Shown: piece by piece, positions 23,722 through 34,550 of the stretch | Numbering within the stretch: the first letter of the stretch is position 1 | Layout: every line of letters starts with the position of its first letter | Assembly (NCBI RefSeq): GCF_000283155.1 | Contig: NW_004454178.1 | Location: 7,600,088-7,664,087 of the forward strand | Length of the DNA: 64,000 nt | Direction of reading: 5' to 3' | DNA from: Ceratotherium simum simum | Taxonomy: Eukaryota; Chordata; Mammalia; Perissodactyla; Rhinocerotidae | The notes under the pieces: generated by a model | Told to the model about the DNA's origin: nothing | What the model saw: the letters and a program-made list of their open reading frames with translations, nothing else | The model's database searches: none | Translations under genes and position numbers: made by a program

Positions 23722-24303
23722 GAAAGAGTCTAAGGGACAGCTAAAAGAGCATAAAAGAGATTGCCCAGTAAGCCCTCCCTGGAGTGTTGATGGCATCACG
23801 GACCCCTTCCACTTGTTGTGTAGATACGTAATCCCATGGGGAGGGTGGCCTGTTGTCTCTCTCAGCTGTTTCTCCCTTTGCCTAAGCTCCAGGCCTTGGG
23901 CCTGGGATCTAGAGAGAGAGGTTCAGCCAGAAAAAGCCAAAGGAAGAGCATGTTTCTACTTCAGGGAACTCAAACCTGATGTGGCATTTTTAAAGATGAT
24001 GGTTTGGGGAATGTCAGTGAAAATACGTTTGGCTTGATCATCTGTTTGGAGAGCAATAACAGCTGGTTATCACGGTTATGATGAGACATGACCCATTAAC
24101 CTCATGGATACTAAACATCAACAAAGGGTTTGCAGTGAAGAACATTGTGAGCTCCCTTTGTCCATAGTCCCTGAAAGACAGGATTGGGAGCACACCTGAG
24201 ATTTTGCAGTACTCTCCATTAAGTCCTGAGTAAAGAGATGTGCACTGAGAGGACCTGATGAATATCAGGTGACATATAGAAAAGTGGAAAGGAAAAAGAT
24301 TGA

Positions 24304-24382
24304 TAAAGCCAAAACATAATGATATACATCTTAAATTTATACAATGTTAAAAATCAGTTACCTCAATAAAAAATTAAAAAAA
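24304..24382 (+). mobile_element. 79 bp L1 3' tail, severely 5'-truncated insertion
   Basis: The sequence is the terminal L1 3'UTR of the horse type ('aatgatatacatcttaaat', 'ttatacaatgttaaaaat', 'cctcaataaa') followed by an A-run. It is flanked by AAAAAGATTGA on both sides (24293-24303 and 24383-24393). The intact target duplication and poly(A) show this is a complete insertion event that was extremely 5'-truncated. Confidence 0.85.
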
Positions 24383-24469
24383 AAAAAGATTGACGAAACA
24401 TTAAAATGCTAACTGTGACTGTCTTTGAGTGGGGGCATTATGTGTGGGGTTTTTTTTTTGACATGAACT

Positions 24470-24800
24470 TTTATTTAGTTGTCATCATCACTTGTATATA
24501 ATGATTACACTTTCTTTTACTTAGAAACATTATCTGGGCATTTCCATAAGCAGAGTTCTAAATGCTATGCCATATTTTATCAAATGGATATATCCAAGAC
24601 ATCTGGCAAAAGGGAGTTTATTCCTGATTATTTGTTTTCAATTTTTTGCTCTTAAAATTAGCATTGTAAGGAATATCTTTGTGCAAGACACTTCGGAGGT
24701 CCCAGAGGTGGGATTGATGGGATTTAAGAAAATGAGCCTGATATTTACTTCCATATTGCTTTCTTTTACTGAGGGCAATGTAGTTTGATGTAAGCCATTT
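24470..24800 (-). mobile_element. Old L1 (L1M class) 3' region, antisense
   Basis: Complementary to the L1M 3'UTR/ORF2 end but badly diverged: 'gcattgtaaggaatatcttt', then 'gaggtgggattgatgggatt'. The adjacent (T)n at 24451-24460 may be part of it. The boundaries are uncertain. Confidence 0.5.
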
Positions 24801-24844
24801 GGAAAGGATTTCCTCTCTCATCATATCCACTTCTTCAAATCTAA

Positions 24845-24990
24845 AGTTCTAAGGGGTTGTCTTACTTGAGGTCTCACTTACTCATTATGAACTTGAGACC
24901 CAGGAAGCCGAAGATACCTCGCTAGATGGTGACAGAGCTGCAACTCGAGACTACTAGAGCCTCTGCCCCAGTTCTTGGAAGCTATAGATC
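24845..24990 (-). mobile_element. MIR-type fragment, antisense
   Basis: 'ctcattatgaacttgagac', then 'gatggtgacagagctgcaact', in the order of an antisense MIR/MIR3 core. Degenerate. Confidence 0.45.
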
Positions 24991-25144
24991 AATGGCTGTC
25001 CATGGTTGAAGGTTCTTCAGGTTTTGGAGCCCCAAGAGTAATATGATCCCCATTTTTGTTTTCCTGCTATCACTACTGGTATGTCCTATTAGTCTCCAGG
25101 TAGAAGGATACAGTGAAATGTGCAAGATCAAGGAGATGCAAACT

Positions 25145-25330
25145 ACAATGCCAGCTCCATTTCATTCTACCTGCAAGAATTTGAACATGTCACTTAACCT
25201 CTCAGAGCCCATTGCATTTATTTGTAAAAATGATGCCACCCATCTTGTAGGATACTCACAAGGAATACACGAAATAGAGGATTTGACTGTATCTGGCACA
25301 GTTCCTGACTGCATAAAATATAAATGACAT
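25145..25330 (+). mobile_element. MIR SINE fragment
   Basis: MIR core and 3' part on the + strand: 'catgtcacttaacctctcag', 'catttatttgtaaaaatga', 'tctggcacagttcctgac'. The overlapping 94-codon frame (25043-25327) lies largely in this MIR and is not a gene. Confidence 0.65.
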
Positions 25331-25799
25331 AGCATCTATATTAGAGGATGCTTTTGAAGATTAAATGGCAGTGTGCTTAAAGAGCTGTGTTCTCTCTTTC
25401 TTACTACTATATCATTTCTCCTGCTTTTCCCACGCCACAGATTTCTTTTCATTTGTTTGCAAACATCTTCTTTATAAACACACCAAAATAAAAAATTCAG
25501 TGAAAGAGTAAAATCACTAAAATCCATGCATTCATTGACCTATAGAATAAAGACATGTTCTTTCAAGTGGTTATTAAACATGTCTGTTTAGAATATTTAA
25601 TAAGGACACTTTTGATAATGACACTTTTTTCAACTTGATGCTCCTTCCCTTGTCCCAAATAGATTCTGGCATAACAAAGATGCAGAATTTCACCTATTTT
25701 TCTTATTATTTGAGCTTTCCTAACCAAAGTGATTCTGAAAATTATCTGTAAAAAGCACAAAAAGTGTACAATTAGACAAGCAATCAAAAATGTTGCTTT

Positions 25800-25937
25800 A
25801 GTGGTGATGTCCTTATCTGTAAAATATAGAAAATAATAGTACCTAATTTATATGATTGTTTTCAGCTTTAAAAGATGTGCTATGCCTAAAGTACGCTGCG
25901 TGGAGCCCAGCAATAATAAATACTGTTTCAAAAATAA
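25800..25937 (+). mobile_element. MIR SINE 3' fragment
   Basis: 'ccttatctgtaaaatatag', 'aataatagtacctaattta', and an end resembling 'aataataaatactgtt', as in the MIR 3' half. Confidence 0.6.
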
Positions 25938-26512
25938 TCATTCTTAACTGTTTTGCTTCAGCGTCTTCACTTTTTTTCAGACGTCTAAAACTTTGGAGAT
26001 CGTAATTAAAAATTACATGTTTTTTAATAGTTTTATTGAAGTGTAATTAATATACAAAAACTGCACATATTTACTATATAAAATTTGATAAGTTTGATCA
26101 TATTGCATACAGTCATGAAACTATTACCACAATCAAGGTAATCACCTCCCAAAGTTTCCTTCTGCCCCTCCTTTTTTGTGGTGAGAACATTTAACTTGAG
26201 ATCTACTCTCTTAACAAAGTTTTCAGTGTACAATCCAGTATTATTAACTATAGGCACTATGTCGTATGGCAGATCTCTAGAACTTATTGATCTTGCATAA
26301 CGGAAACTTTATACCCATTGAACAATTCCCATTTCTCCCTTGCCCCTAGCCCTTGGTAACCACTATTATTCTCTCTGCTTCTAAGAGTTTGACTGTTTTG
26401 GATACCTCATATAAGTGGGATCACAGAGTACTTATGTTTCTGTGACTGGCTTATTTCACTTAGCGCAATGTCCTCCAGATTCACCCATGTTGTTGCATAT
26501 ACAAGATTTCAT

Positions 26513-26702
26513 TTTTTTATTTTTTTGTGAGGACGATCAGCCCGGAGCTAACATCCATGCCCATCCTCCTCCATTGTTTTTATGTGGGACGCCGCCACAG
26601 CATGGCTTGACTAGCAGTGCATCGGTGCTCACCCGGGATCCGAACCCCAGGCCGCAAGCAGCGCAGCGCGTGCACTTAACCGACATGCCATGGGGCTGGC
26701 CC
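26513..26702 (-). mobile_element. ERE SINE, antisense, inside the L1
   Basis: On the - strand it begins GGGGCCAGCCCCATGGC, with the tRNA-derived head still carrying several CpGs. A T-run plus 'gtgaggacgatcagcccgga' marks the tail side. No clean target duplication was found, probably because the next element begins immediately after it. Confidence 0.85.
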
Positions 26703-26867
26703 CTCCTTCTTTTTTTTTTTAATCTATTTTTCAGCTTTATTGAGAAATAATTGACATATCTCACTGTGTAAGTTTAAGATGTATAGCATGATGGTTTGAT
26801 TTACATGTATTGTGAAATGGTTACCCCAATAGGTTTAGTTAACATCCATCATCTCACATAGTCCTTC
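26703..26867 (-). mobile_element. Second L1 3' end fragment, antisense
   Basis: A T-run (26711-26720) is followed by 'cagctttattgagaaataat' and 'tgtgaaatggttacccca', the complement of an L1 3'UTR end with its poly(A). It lies between two EREs inside an older L1, so it is a separate, younger L1 insertion. Confidence 0.75.
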
Positions 26868-27056
26868 TTTTTTCTTTTTGCTGAGGAAGATTTGCCCTGA
26901 GCTAAAATCTGTTGCCAATCTTCCTCTATTTTGTATGTGGCCACCACAGCATAGCCGATGTGCAGTGTAGGTCTGTGCCGGGGATCTGAACCCATAAACC
27001 TGGGCCACCGAAGCCGAGTGTGCCAAACCCAACCACTACACCACGGGGCCAGCCCC
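26868..27056 (-). mobile_element. ERE SINE, older diverged copy, antisense
   Basis: 'ctgaggaagatttgccctga' is the complement of the ERE tail side. The right end reads 'ccacggggccagcccc', the complement of the ERE start. It is flanked by TAGTCCTTC (26859-26867) and TAGACCTTC (27057-27065), a 9 bp target duplication with one mismatch. It has lost most CpGs, so it is older than the copy at 26513. Confidence 0.85.
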
Positions 27057-27520
27057 TAGACCTTCCTTATTAAGAATGAATAATTTTCCACTGTATGTAT
27101 ATATCACACTTTCTTTATCAATTCATCAGTCAATGAACATTTAGGTTGTTTCCATATCTTGGCTATTATGAATAATGCTGCAATGAATATGGAAGTATAC
27201 TTCTTCAAGATTCTGGTTTTAATTTATTTAGATATACATACAGAAGTGGGATTACAGGATTGTATGGTAGTTCTATTTTTAATTTTTTGAGGAACCTGTA
27301 TAATAGACATTTGTCTAAAGAAGACATACAAATGGTCAACAGGTATATGAAAATGTGCTCAACATTGCTAATCATCAGGGAAATGCAAATCAAAATTACA
27401 AGGAGATATCACCTCACATCTCTTGGGATGGCTATTATCAAAACAACACAAAAGATAAGTGTTGGAGAGGATATGGAGAAATTGGAACCCTTGTACACTG
27501 TTGGTGGGAAAGCATGGTTT

Positions 27521-28194
27521 TTGTGTGTGTATATGTCACTGCAAAACTTATAGTTTCATGCAGCTATTTTAGAGGAAAATCACCAAGATTTAGGTTCACT
27601 GGAATTGCCACAATGATAAAACCCACAAGATGCCAGTATGTCTGTGCTTCTTTAGGCTGATGACTGATGCCGATTTACTTCTGTTCTCATTGGGAAAGTG
27701 CTATAATCTTTGCTGTCAAGTTCATTACAAGGAGTCTCTGTGTCAACACTGTGTCCATCAAAACTTTGGGGAGTTTCTGGTTTCTCTGCTCCTCTTTCAT
27801 TATCTTGTGTATTTTCACTTGTTTCAAGCACACTCTTTAAACCATCTGTTTTTAATTACTGATTTATGTTCCAGTTGAGATATACTTAAATTTTTTTGTT
27901 TTTTAAAAGTAGATGAATTACGATAGCAAAATGACTAAGAGTGTTCCATACATTTGGGTAATCAAGGAAATCACCAGGTCAGGAAAGGCAAATATACGTA
28001 GGCATATGTCTGTAAACAACACATTAAATCAAGCACAATACTGGCAGGAAGCTGAAATGATTTGTGAAAGCCAGTGGTGTTATTTTGCAATCAAAAGTAA
28101 AGAAAAACAAACTCTGATTTGTAAGGTGAAAAACTCAAAGTGTGCTTGGTCATGGGCACAAACACATACATATAATTAGCTGAGCAGATGTATC
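27521..28194. other. Unassigned spacer
   Basis: No gene or repeat was recognised between the inverted L1 and the next LTR-like relic. Two frames of 82-88 codons show no domain. Confidence 0.4.
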
Positions 28195-28705
28195 AGTTGC
28201 TTTTGATACATAACAAATCACCCCAAAACTTAGTGGCTTAAAACAAGAACCACTTGTTTATCTCATGATTCTGTAGGTTGGTAATTTCTCTTGGGCTCAG
28301 CTGGACAGTACTGCTGATCTTTCTTGGGGTCTCTCAAGAGGTTGCAGTCAAATGGAGGCTCAACGGACACTGAGGATTCCCACCCTCTCCATGTATTCTT
28401 AGGTCCTCTTCCCTTCATCTGGCTTCTCAGCATGGTTTTTCTACATGGTCTCGCCAGCAGATAGTTGGACTTCTGATATGATAGCTCAGAGTTCACCAAA
28501 GTGTAAAAATGGAAGCTTCCAGAGTTTCTTAATGGCTGGGTTCAGAAGTCCCGCATGGTCACTTCTGCTGCATTCAACTGGTTAATGCAAGTCACAGGCC
28601 AACCCAAATTCAATGTGGGAGTGGAGGGGTGCTACATGAGGGTGTGAATACCAAGGGGCATGTTTTGTCTCATCAGGGCCATTGTTGGAAACTAGCAATC
28701 ATATT
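28195..28705 (+). mobile_element. LTR-like/MaLR-type mammalian repeat, family not certain
   Basis: Recognisable phrases of a common mammalian repeat are present: 'aatcaccccaaaacttagtg', 'gcttaaaacaagaaccac', 'ctcatgattctgtaggttg', and near the other end 'ttctgctgcattcaactggt'. I believe it is a MaLR-type LTR but cannot name the subfamily. The 78-codon - strand frame over it is not a gene. It is non-coding. Confidence 0.6.
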
Positions 28706-28989
28706 TGCTATATTGAGATAAAATTGATTTTTTTACCCTTGGTTCTGCTGTACATCCTGTGCAACACAGAATAAGTCCATTTTATATGACAGGCATTAAG
28801 ACGATTTGAAACAGCTATTATGCTTCCCCTTACTCCCCAGTTTCCAGGGAAGAATGTTCCCAGTTTTCTTAAACACTTGTTATATGATAATGGTTTTCAA
28901 GTTTCTAATCACTGTGGTCACTCTCTCAGAGATCTGCCTCAATTTATCAATGTCCAGCCAAGAGTGGCAGCCAGCACTGAGCAGAACAG

Positions 28990-29578
28990 TTCAGATGAGA
29001 GGACAGTATAAGGGCCCCTTGGAGATGCCCATGCCCTAATCCCCAGAACCTGTGAATATGTTGCCTTACATGGTAAAGGGACATCGCAGATGTGACTAAG
29101 TTTATAGAACTTGAGATGAGGTGATTATATTGGATTATCCAGATGGGTCCAATCTGACCACATGAGTCCTTAAGAGCAGAGAATCTTTCCTGGTGGTAAA
29201 GAGAGAGATGCGATGATGGAAGAAGGGAAGAAGAGAGATGTGATGTGAGAAGGACTCAACCTGCCATTGCTGGTTTGAAGATGGAGAAAGGAGGCCACGA
29301 GCCAAGGAATGTGGTGGCCTCTAGCAACTGTGATGGCCTTCAGCTTACAGCCAGCAAGAAAACAAGGACACAAACAACAGAATTCCACCAACAACCTGGA
29401 CAAACAGGAAATGGATTCTCCCATGGAGCCCCAGAAAATGATACAAGCTGCCAATACCTTGAGTCCACTTTGGCCTGTCCTGGACCTCTGACCTCCAGAA
29501 CTGTAAGAAAATAATTTCATGTTCTTTTAAGCCACCGATTTTGTGACACTTTATTACTGCAGCAGTAGAAAACTAATA
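28990..29578 (+). mobile_element. MLT1-type LTR (ERVL-MaLR solo LTR)
   Basis: The + strand follows an MLT1 LTR from end to end: 'cctaatccccagaacctgtg', 'gggacatcgcagatgtgact', 'ggattatccagatgggtcc', 'ctgacctccagaactgtaag', 'aagccaccgattttgtga' and the terminal 'gaaaactaatacc'. It is an old, inactive non-coding LTR with no internal retroviral sequence beside it. Frames of 89-116 codons on both strands fall inside it and are chance. Confidence 0.85.
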
Positions 29579-30018
29579 CCCTCTGTTATGATCACTTTTG
29601 AACAAAAAGGTAAAGGCATCCTATATTTTTGGAGAGAAATATGACGTAAGCGTGCCTCCACTTTTTTGGCAATAATACTGTTGATTCATACGGAGCTTAC
29701 ATTCAGCAAAAACACGAGATCTTTTTCCCATAATCAGCTGTGATTGTGAACAGGTTTCCCTTTAATAAGCAAATGCAAAATGGTACATTTAGCCCCGTTT
29801 GTTTCCATCATGTTAGATTCAGTTTATCGTTCCAGCCTGTCAAGATATTTTGGAGTCTGGTTTCTGTCATCCAAATATTTCAGCCATGCCCTCCCAGTTC
29901 TGGGTCGTTTCAACATCTGATCAGCCCTATCTGTGTACATGCCTTGCAGGTTGCTTCTGTCACCCTGGGTTGATGCTGTTCTTTCCATCCACAGTGCTTG
30001 TGGTTGGACTCTCACTGT
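29579..30018. other. Unassigned spacer
   Basis: Nothing recognisable was found between the MLT1 LTR and the L2 fragment. Confidence 0.4.
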
Positions 30019-30019
30019 T

Positions 30020-30320
30020 TATTGAAAACCTACATGTTTCTCAAGATGCAGCTCAAATTCCACTTCTTTCATGGAAACTTGCCTGATAACACCAAGCAGA
30101 AGTGGTCTGTCCTCTTCTGCTCCTATATGAGTTCCTCACTGGTGCTGTTGATAGGATACAAATTGATTTATACAATAACTGTCTATTTACGTGTTTTTTC
30201 TCTTAAATTGTAGGCCTTTCAAAGATGAGGACTGTCTTTTTAAATTTTATATCCCCTAAGGCCACTGGCATTATGCCTGGTGCATAACATGTGCTTTATG
30301 GAAAACAATAATCCATATAG
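30020..30320 (+). mobile_element. L2 LINE 3' fragment
   Basis: 'agatgcagctcaaattccac', 'tcatggaaacttgcctgat', then 'atatcccctaaggccactgg' and 'cattatgcctggtgcataa', the order of an L2 3' end. Confidence 0.65.
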
Positions 30321-30784
30321 CAAGTCCTAATTGAGCCAAGATGCAGTGCTCTAAAATATTCCTTTTTACATTAAATAGATTGTGAAAAATATATATGCAG
30401 CAAATCTATCATTGCAAATAAGCTATTTGAGACATAAAAAAGCAGAGTTTCTTTTGTGGGAGAAATAGTGACTCAGAGCAATGTGTGTATACTTCATGAC
30501 TTGTAAGAATACGGAGCCATAAACTTGAAATTATAGGAACACTAGATCTTGGGATCCTGAAGAACAGAAATTGGGTCTTTAATTCAAGAATCCAGCATGA
30601 TGCCTAGGCCAGAGAATGCATTTAATGCATTTGACAAGTCATTCATCTGTGATTTATTAATGTTTCTTTCCTTGGCACCAACTCAGCCCACTTACATCGC
30701 ATTCATTCAGCGTCGTTTCAATGCCATCACAGTGCCAGCACTAACTTTTAAGCATAGATGGAGAATGAATCAGTTAGTATAACA

Positions 30785-31260
30785 TTGGCTGCCAACCATA
30801 GGAACCCCCAACTTAAATTGACTTATGTTACAGGAATGTTTATAGTGCATACAAGAAGAAATCCAAAAGGAGGACAATTCCAGGGCTGAATATTCAGCCA
30901 CTCAATATCACGAGGACCTCTTTACTTTCATCATAGGGCTCTTTCTACCCTTCTGCTCTGTCATCCTTAGGTTAGCTCATCTGAGTCACAAGAAGGCTGT
31001 CTCATTTCAGCCATGACACCTTCCAGCAGAACAAGAGGCTGCATCGTGAAATAAATGAAGGGATCTTGTCCACAAACCTCCCGGAGGACTTCCTTTCATA
31101 TATCAGTGTTTAACCGAATGTGGGGGCACAAGCCCATTTAAAATCAATCTCTGGCAAGACAATGGGATCACCATGCTCATGATGTGAAACACATGCCTTT
31201 GTGGAGAAGGGTATAATTCCAGAACCACAGCAGAGTTCTATTAGAAAGGAGGAAAGGGGT
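30785..31260. mobile_element. Diverged interspersed repeat, family not named
   Basis: The layout resembles a common mammalian medium-reiteration repeat. It has 'ccaacttaaattgactta', a run resembling 'ttctgctctgtcatccttag', and 'catttcagccatgacacctt'. The segment at 53560-53935 appears to be a member of the same family in the opposite orientation ('tcagcagccatcttgtgatc'). I could not name it safely. Confidence 0.4.
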
Positions 31261-31264
31261 GAAA

Positions 31265-31985
31265 TGGTGGAAAGACAGCCAACAAAATCTACAGTCACTA
31301 AAGCCAATAACTAACCCAAACTATATATATTCTCCTTTTTTTCTTTTAATTTTTTTTTTTGGTGTCCCTTATTCTGAAGTCAGCCATGTTTTTTGGAACT
31401 ATGTTGGGAAAGTAAAAACTACTTACTGCTTTCACATCACTGTTATTTACTTTTATCCTAAAATGGGAAAACACACTTGCACACACACACACAATTGTTG
31501 TTTGCCAATGCAATTCTCACCATAGTTTTTTGAAAATAAAGACTCTTTGTGAGTTGCCAACCTCTTCAGTTTCCATCCTGTGTCAGAATTTATTCCTCTG
31601 CCTTCCAAGTAGAGAATGATGGTTTATGGCTCAGATGAGGCCTTTGAAATTGGGATTGCTTAATGAAAACAGATATTTACCCTTCCAGATAGAGTCAAAA
31701 TGTTTATCCCACAACTGAAATTTAGCTTCTTTTTGTAATTTTCAAAGAGGCTGCAAAATGGAATGTGAGTTGAAGGAAATGTTCTGAAGGCATGTTTTTT
31801 CCTGGTAAAAAAATTAATTACAGGAGATTACTGTTTTTTAAATTTCTAAAAAGTGGATCTTTTAAATCAGTAATGAGTCAGTCTTTGCTATCCTTAAATC
31901 ATAACTCCAGTTTGCATTTGCAAACACATTTTATACTTTTCAAATCATTTTTATATTATTTATATTGGGTTCTCAAAAGAGTCAC
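31265..31985. other. Unassigned stretch
   Basis: No gene or repeat was identified. There is a T-run near 31335-31360 and a short CA run at 31481-31493. All open frames are under 90 codons. Confidence 0.4.
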
Positions 31986-31987
31986 GT

Positions 31988-32115
31988 AAGGTAGGTGAGA
32001 CCAGTCTTGTTATCCTTGCAAACGAGGAAACTTTCAGTGATGTTAATTGACTTGCCGTAAATCACACGACAGGTTAGTGACAAAGCACAGTCTGATGGTG
32101 AGATCATAATTTTTC
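31988..32115 (-). mobile_element. MIR fragment, antisense
   Basis: 'tgcaaacgaggaaactttca', 'acttgccgtaaatcacacg', 'aggttagtgacaaagcaca', an antisense MIR core. Confidence 0.6.
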
Positions 32116-32450
32116 AAGTGTATCTCCCTGAATTATAAGTAGCCCTGGGATAATGTGTTCTCATTTTATTTTTTTTCCCCAACTAGTTGAGTGAGATGTG
32201 ATGGAATAAATTAAGAGCAGATCATGTATCAGAAAGAACTTTCAGCTAGTGGGGATTAGGAAATCTCAACAGGATTATCAAGGTTGTAGTAACCACCTTT
32301 CTTATTGGGAGATGTGAGTATTGAAAACAGTCATTTGACAAAGAAAGGATAATTTCATTTCTGTTGAGAGGAAAAAGATAACCTTTAAAGGGTCAGTTGA
32401 TCCTTTGAAATGGAGGTTTTGAAGGAGAAGAATGTATATTACAGGAGAAA

Positions 32451-32969
32451 GTGTGTGGTGGACAGTTTCTGACGCTCCCTATGAGACCAAATGCATTGGA
32501 TCTTTGTCTTGTGCACTTTACGGTGGGTGCTTTCTTACCTTCTCCTTTCCCTGTAACCATTTCCCGGTTATGCACTCAATTCTGGAGCCTCTTCCAAACT
32601 GCAGAGGTTCCACCTGCAGACCTTTGGGAACAGGACCTGGTTCTCCTTGGTCTGTTTCACCAGCTTGCGTACCTCATCTCCAAGATTCCTTGTTTGTTCA
32701 CTTTAGGTCATAGTTTCCACATGAAGTCACCGATTTGCAATTTGTGTCTTTCTGCAGTAATTAATTCCCCTCTCGGTGAGAACACAGCTGCACATGGAGT
32801 CCAGTTGATCCAACGGCAACACGCTGCTCACCGCTGCGCTGGCAGGCAGACGCTTCCTTCTGCGCCTACAAGCAAATACACAATCTACTTTATTTCCCAG
32901 AAACTAGCCTGGATGCAGCCTCCTGTTTTTCAGGACCTGGAATGGACTGGCAGCACCAAAGTGGATTAG
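32451..32969 (+). other. 172-codon open frame, unassigned and probably not a gene
   Basis: The longest + strand open frame starts at an ATG at 32451 and ends at 32969. The translation is hydrophobic and cysteine-rich in places. I recognise no domain, signal peptide pattern or catalytic motif. A second + frame overlaps it in another phase, and no obvious splice or promoter context was seen. It does not lie in a repeat I recognise. A chance frame is the best explanation, but a lineage-specific ORF cannot be excluded. Confidence 0.15.
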
Positions 32970-34228
32970 TTTTGGTTTCTGCTGTTTTCACCCTCCCCTT
33001 TTCTCCCTTCACATTTACTTAGAAAACATCACATCATGAACAGGGTCTGCTCTTTGCAGATATTCCTTTGAGTTTTATTATTAGTAATATTATTAATATT
33101 TTTAATCTCTGGTAGCAGTTGGCTCTGGTGCTTTTCACTCCTTTGGAGAAGCAGATGGAGAGCCAGGCAGATGGGCCCCACCTTGTGGAGGTGTCAGAGG
33201 AAGAGGGACTTGGGATGGGCAGGACACTGAATTCCACCTTCAGTGCTCTGCGCCAGAGGTGATCCACAGCCATAAGCTCTGGGGCATGCTCACCGGATTT
33301 TGTGCAGAACGGCTCATTGAAAAAGAGACTAAAAACTCAAGTCAATAAATCAGATTAGGAAGTTCATAGAACTGAACTCAAATCAAAAATGATGAGAAAA
33401 GAAGGTGTTGAACGCTGATGGAAGCATGTACGCATGTGGCATAGGGGCATCAGAGATATAAAGCACTGTATGGAAGACTATTATTGAAAGTTAAAACATC
33501 ACCATTTCATTTATCTAGCTATATATTCTAGAATGGTGATATACTGACTATAACCCTCATCTCCCCCATCAAAAGATCATTTGGCCCTCCTGTTCAACCT
33601 AACCTAAGTTCCTGGGCTTCATTCAAATAGTAAAAACATGGTCAGCTACCAAAACTCCTCTTGAGAAGACTGGAATCATCAGGCAGAGAGATGTACATGG
33701 CATTTTCTATGTTTTCTGACCATTTTGAACCGGCATTGATGCTGCTATATTTCCCTAACTTGGAGACGCCTCCCTTTAGCACTTGCTGATTTTCATTCTT
33801 GCTTGAGTCCTGTTGTATAAAACGCCATGTTGGATTCTCCAAGAACCTGCCATTTGTCATGCCTTTCCTTCTTGGGCCACACATTTGTTAACCCGGAGCA
33901 CTCTGGAATGTTCTGGGCTTTGCCTTACGGGATCTAAGTGACTTCCTTAGAAAGAAATGTGGGGAAAAATAAAAGTTAGTTGGACTGTGCCAATGGATCC
34001 AGGGCGTGGTGGTTTCTATATCACTTCTTTCCGATCTCAGAAGTGTTCCTCCCAGAACAAATGAGTGGAAAGTATGTAAGCCGGCCTTTGGCTTAAGAAA
34101 GGGAGGAGAGAAGAAGGACAAAAAGACGAGGGACAACTCAGTGCTTTTGGGGAAGTGCGTCTCCAATACATGCCATTGCTTCAGAGGAACCCTCTAGTGA
34201 ACAATTTAAAAATGAATCACGTTGAATT
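32970..34228. other. Unassigned stretch
   Basis: No gene or repeat was recognised. Open frames are short (76-92 codons) and lie on both strands. Confidence 0.4.
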
Positions 34229-34229
34229 C

Positions 34230-34368
34230 TGAGTCATAACTAGGATGGCCATAAAATTTATCATCCAAATGGGACACTTTTTAGGGGAAATTGGACATTA
34301 GTTATAATTATTCTAGACAACAGGCATAAACTGGGACTGTCCCTGGTCACTCATATAAGTGACTGGAT
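34230..34368. mobile_element. Small DNA-transposon relic
   Basis: Phrases 'aggatggccataaaattta', 'tcatccaaatgggacactt' and 'aaactgggactgtccctggt' match a short mammalian DNA transposon whose ends read as reverse complements of each other. I think it is a MER53-like element but am not certain. It is non-coding. Confidence 0.5.
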
Positions 34369-34374
34369 GGATGA

Positions 34375-34550
34375 GCTTTAACAGAAAGCCCACTGTGTGT
34401 TAGCAGCTGTGTCAGGCTCTTCATCTCCGCCATCATGTTTAACACTCACCAAAGCCTTGTGAGACGGAGAGAGGGACTTCCCTAATGTCCCAGTGTAAGG
34501 AATTGACACAGGTGGGACTTCAGCCTCTAGTACCCAACGCTCAAAGCTTA
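34375..34550 (-). mobile_element. MIR fragment, antisense
   Basis: 'cccactgtgtgttagcagct', 'caccaaagccttgtgagac', then 'gacacaggtgggacttcag', an antisense MIR with a diverged core. Confidence 0.55.

Larger units (their letters stand above)
26015..27520 (-). mobile_element. L1 LINE with 5' inversion (twin priming), interrupted by later insertions
   Basis: From 26015 to about 27298 the + strand is the complement of an L1 3'UTR running into the end of ORF2. At about 27298 the orientation flips. Positions 27300-27517 are L1 ORF2 in sense ('ttgtctaaagaagacataca', 'tcatcagggaaatgcaaatc', 'acactgttggtggga'). This segment is the L1 stretch lying just 5' of the antisense part in the element. That is the signature of one insertion made by twin priming. 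Later insertions occupy about 26513-27056. No ORF2 protein survives. Confidence 0.8.

Noticed and set aside
26415..26750. 111-codon + ORF
   Set aside because: It crosses an L1 3'UTR and an ERE, so the frame is a repeat mosaic.
29170..29520. 116-codon minus strand ORF
   Set aside because: It is entirely inside an MLT1 LTR.
28990..29578. Part of an endogenous retrovirus with genes
   Set aside because: Only an LTR is present. No gag, pol or env-like sequence was found near it or near the other MLT1 LTRs.
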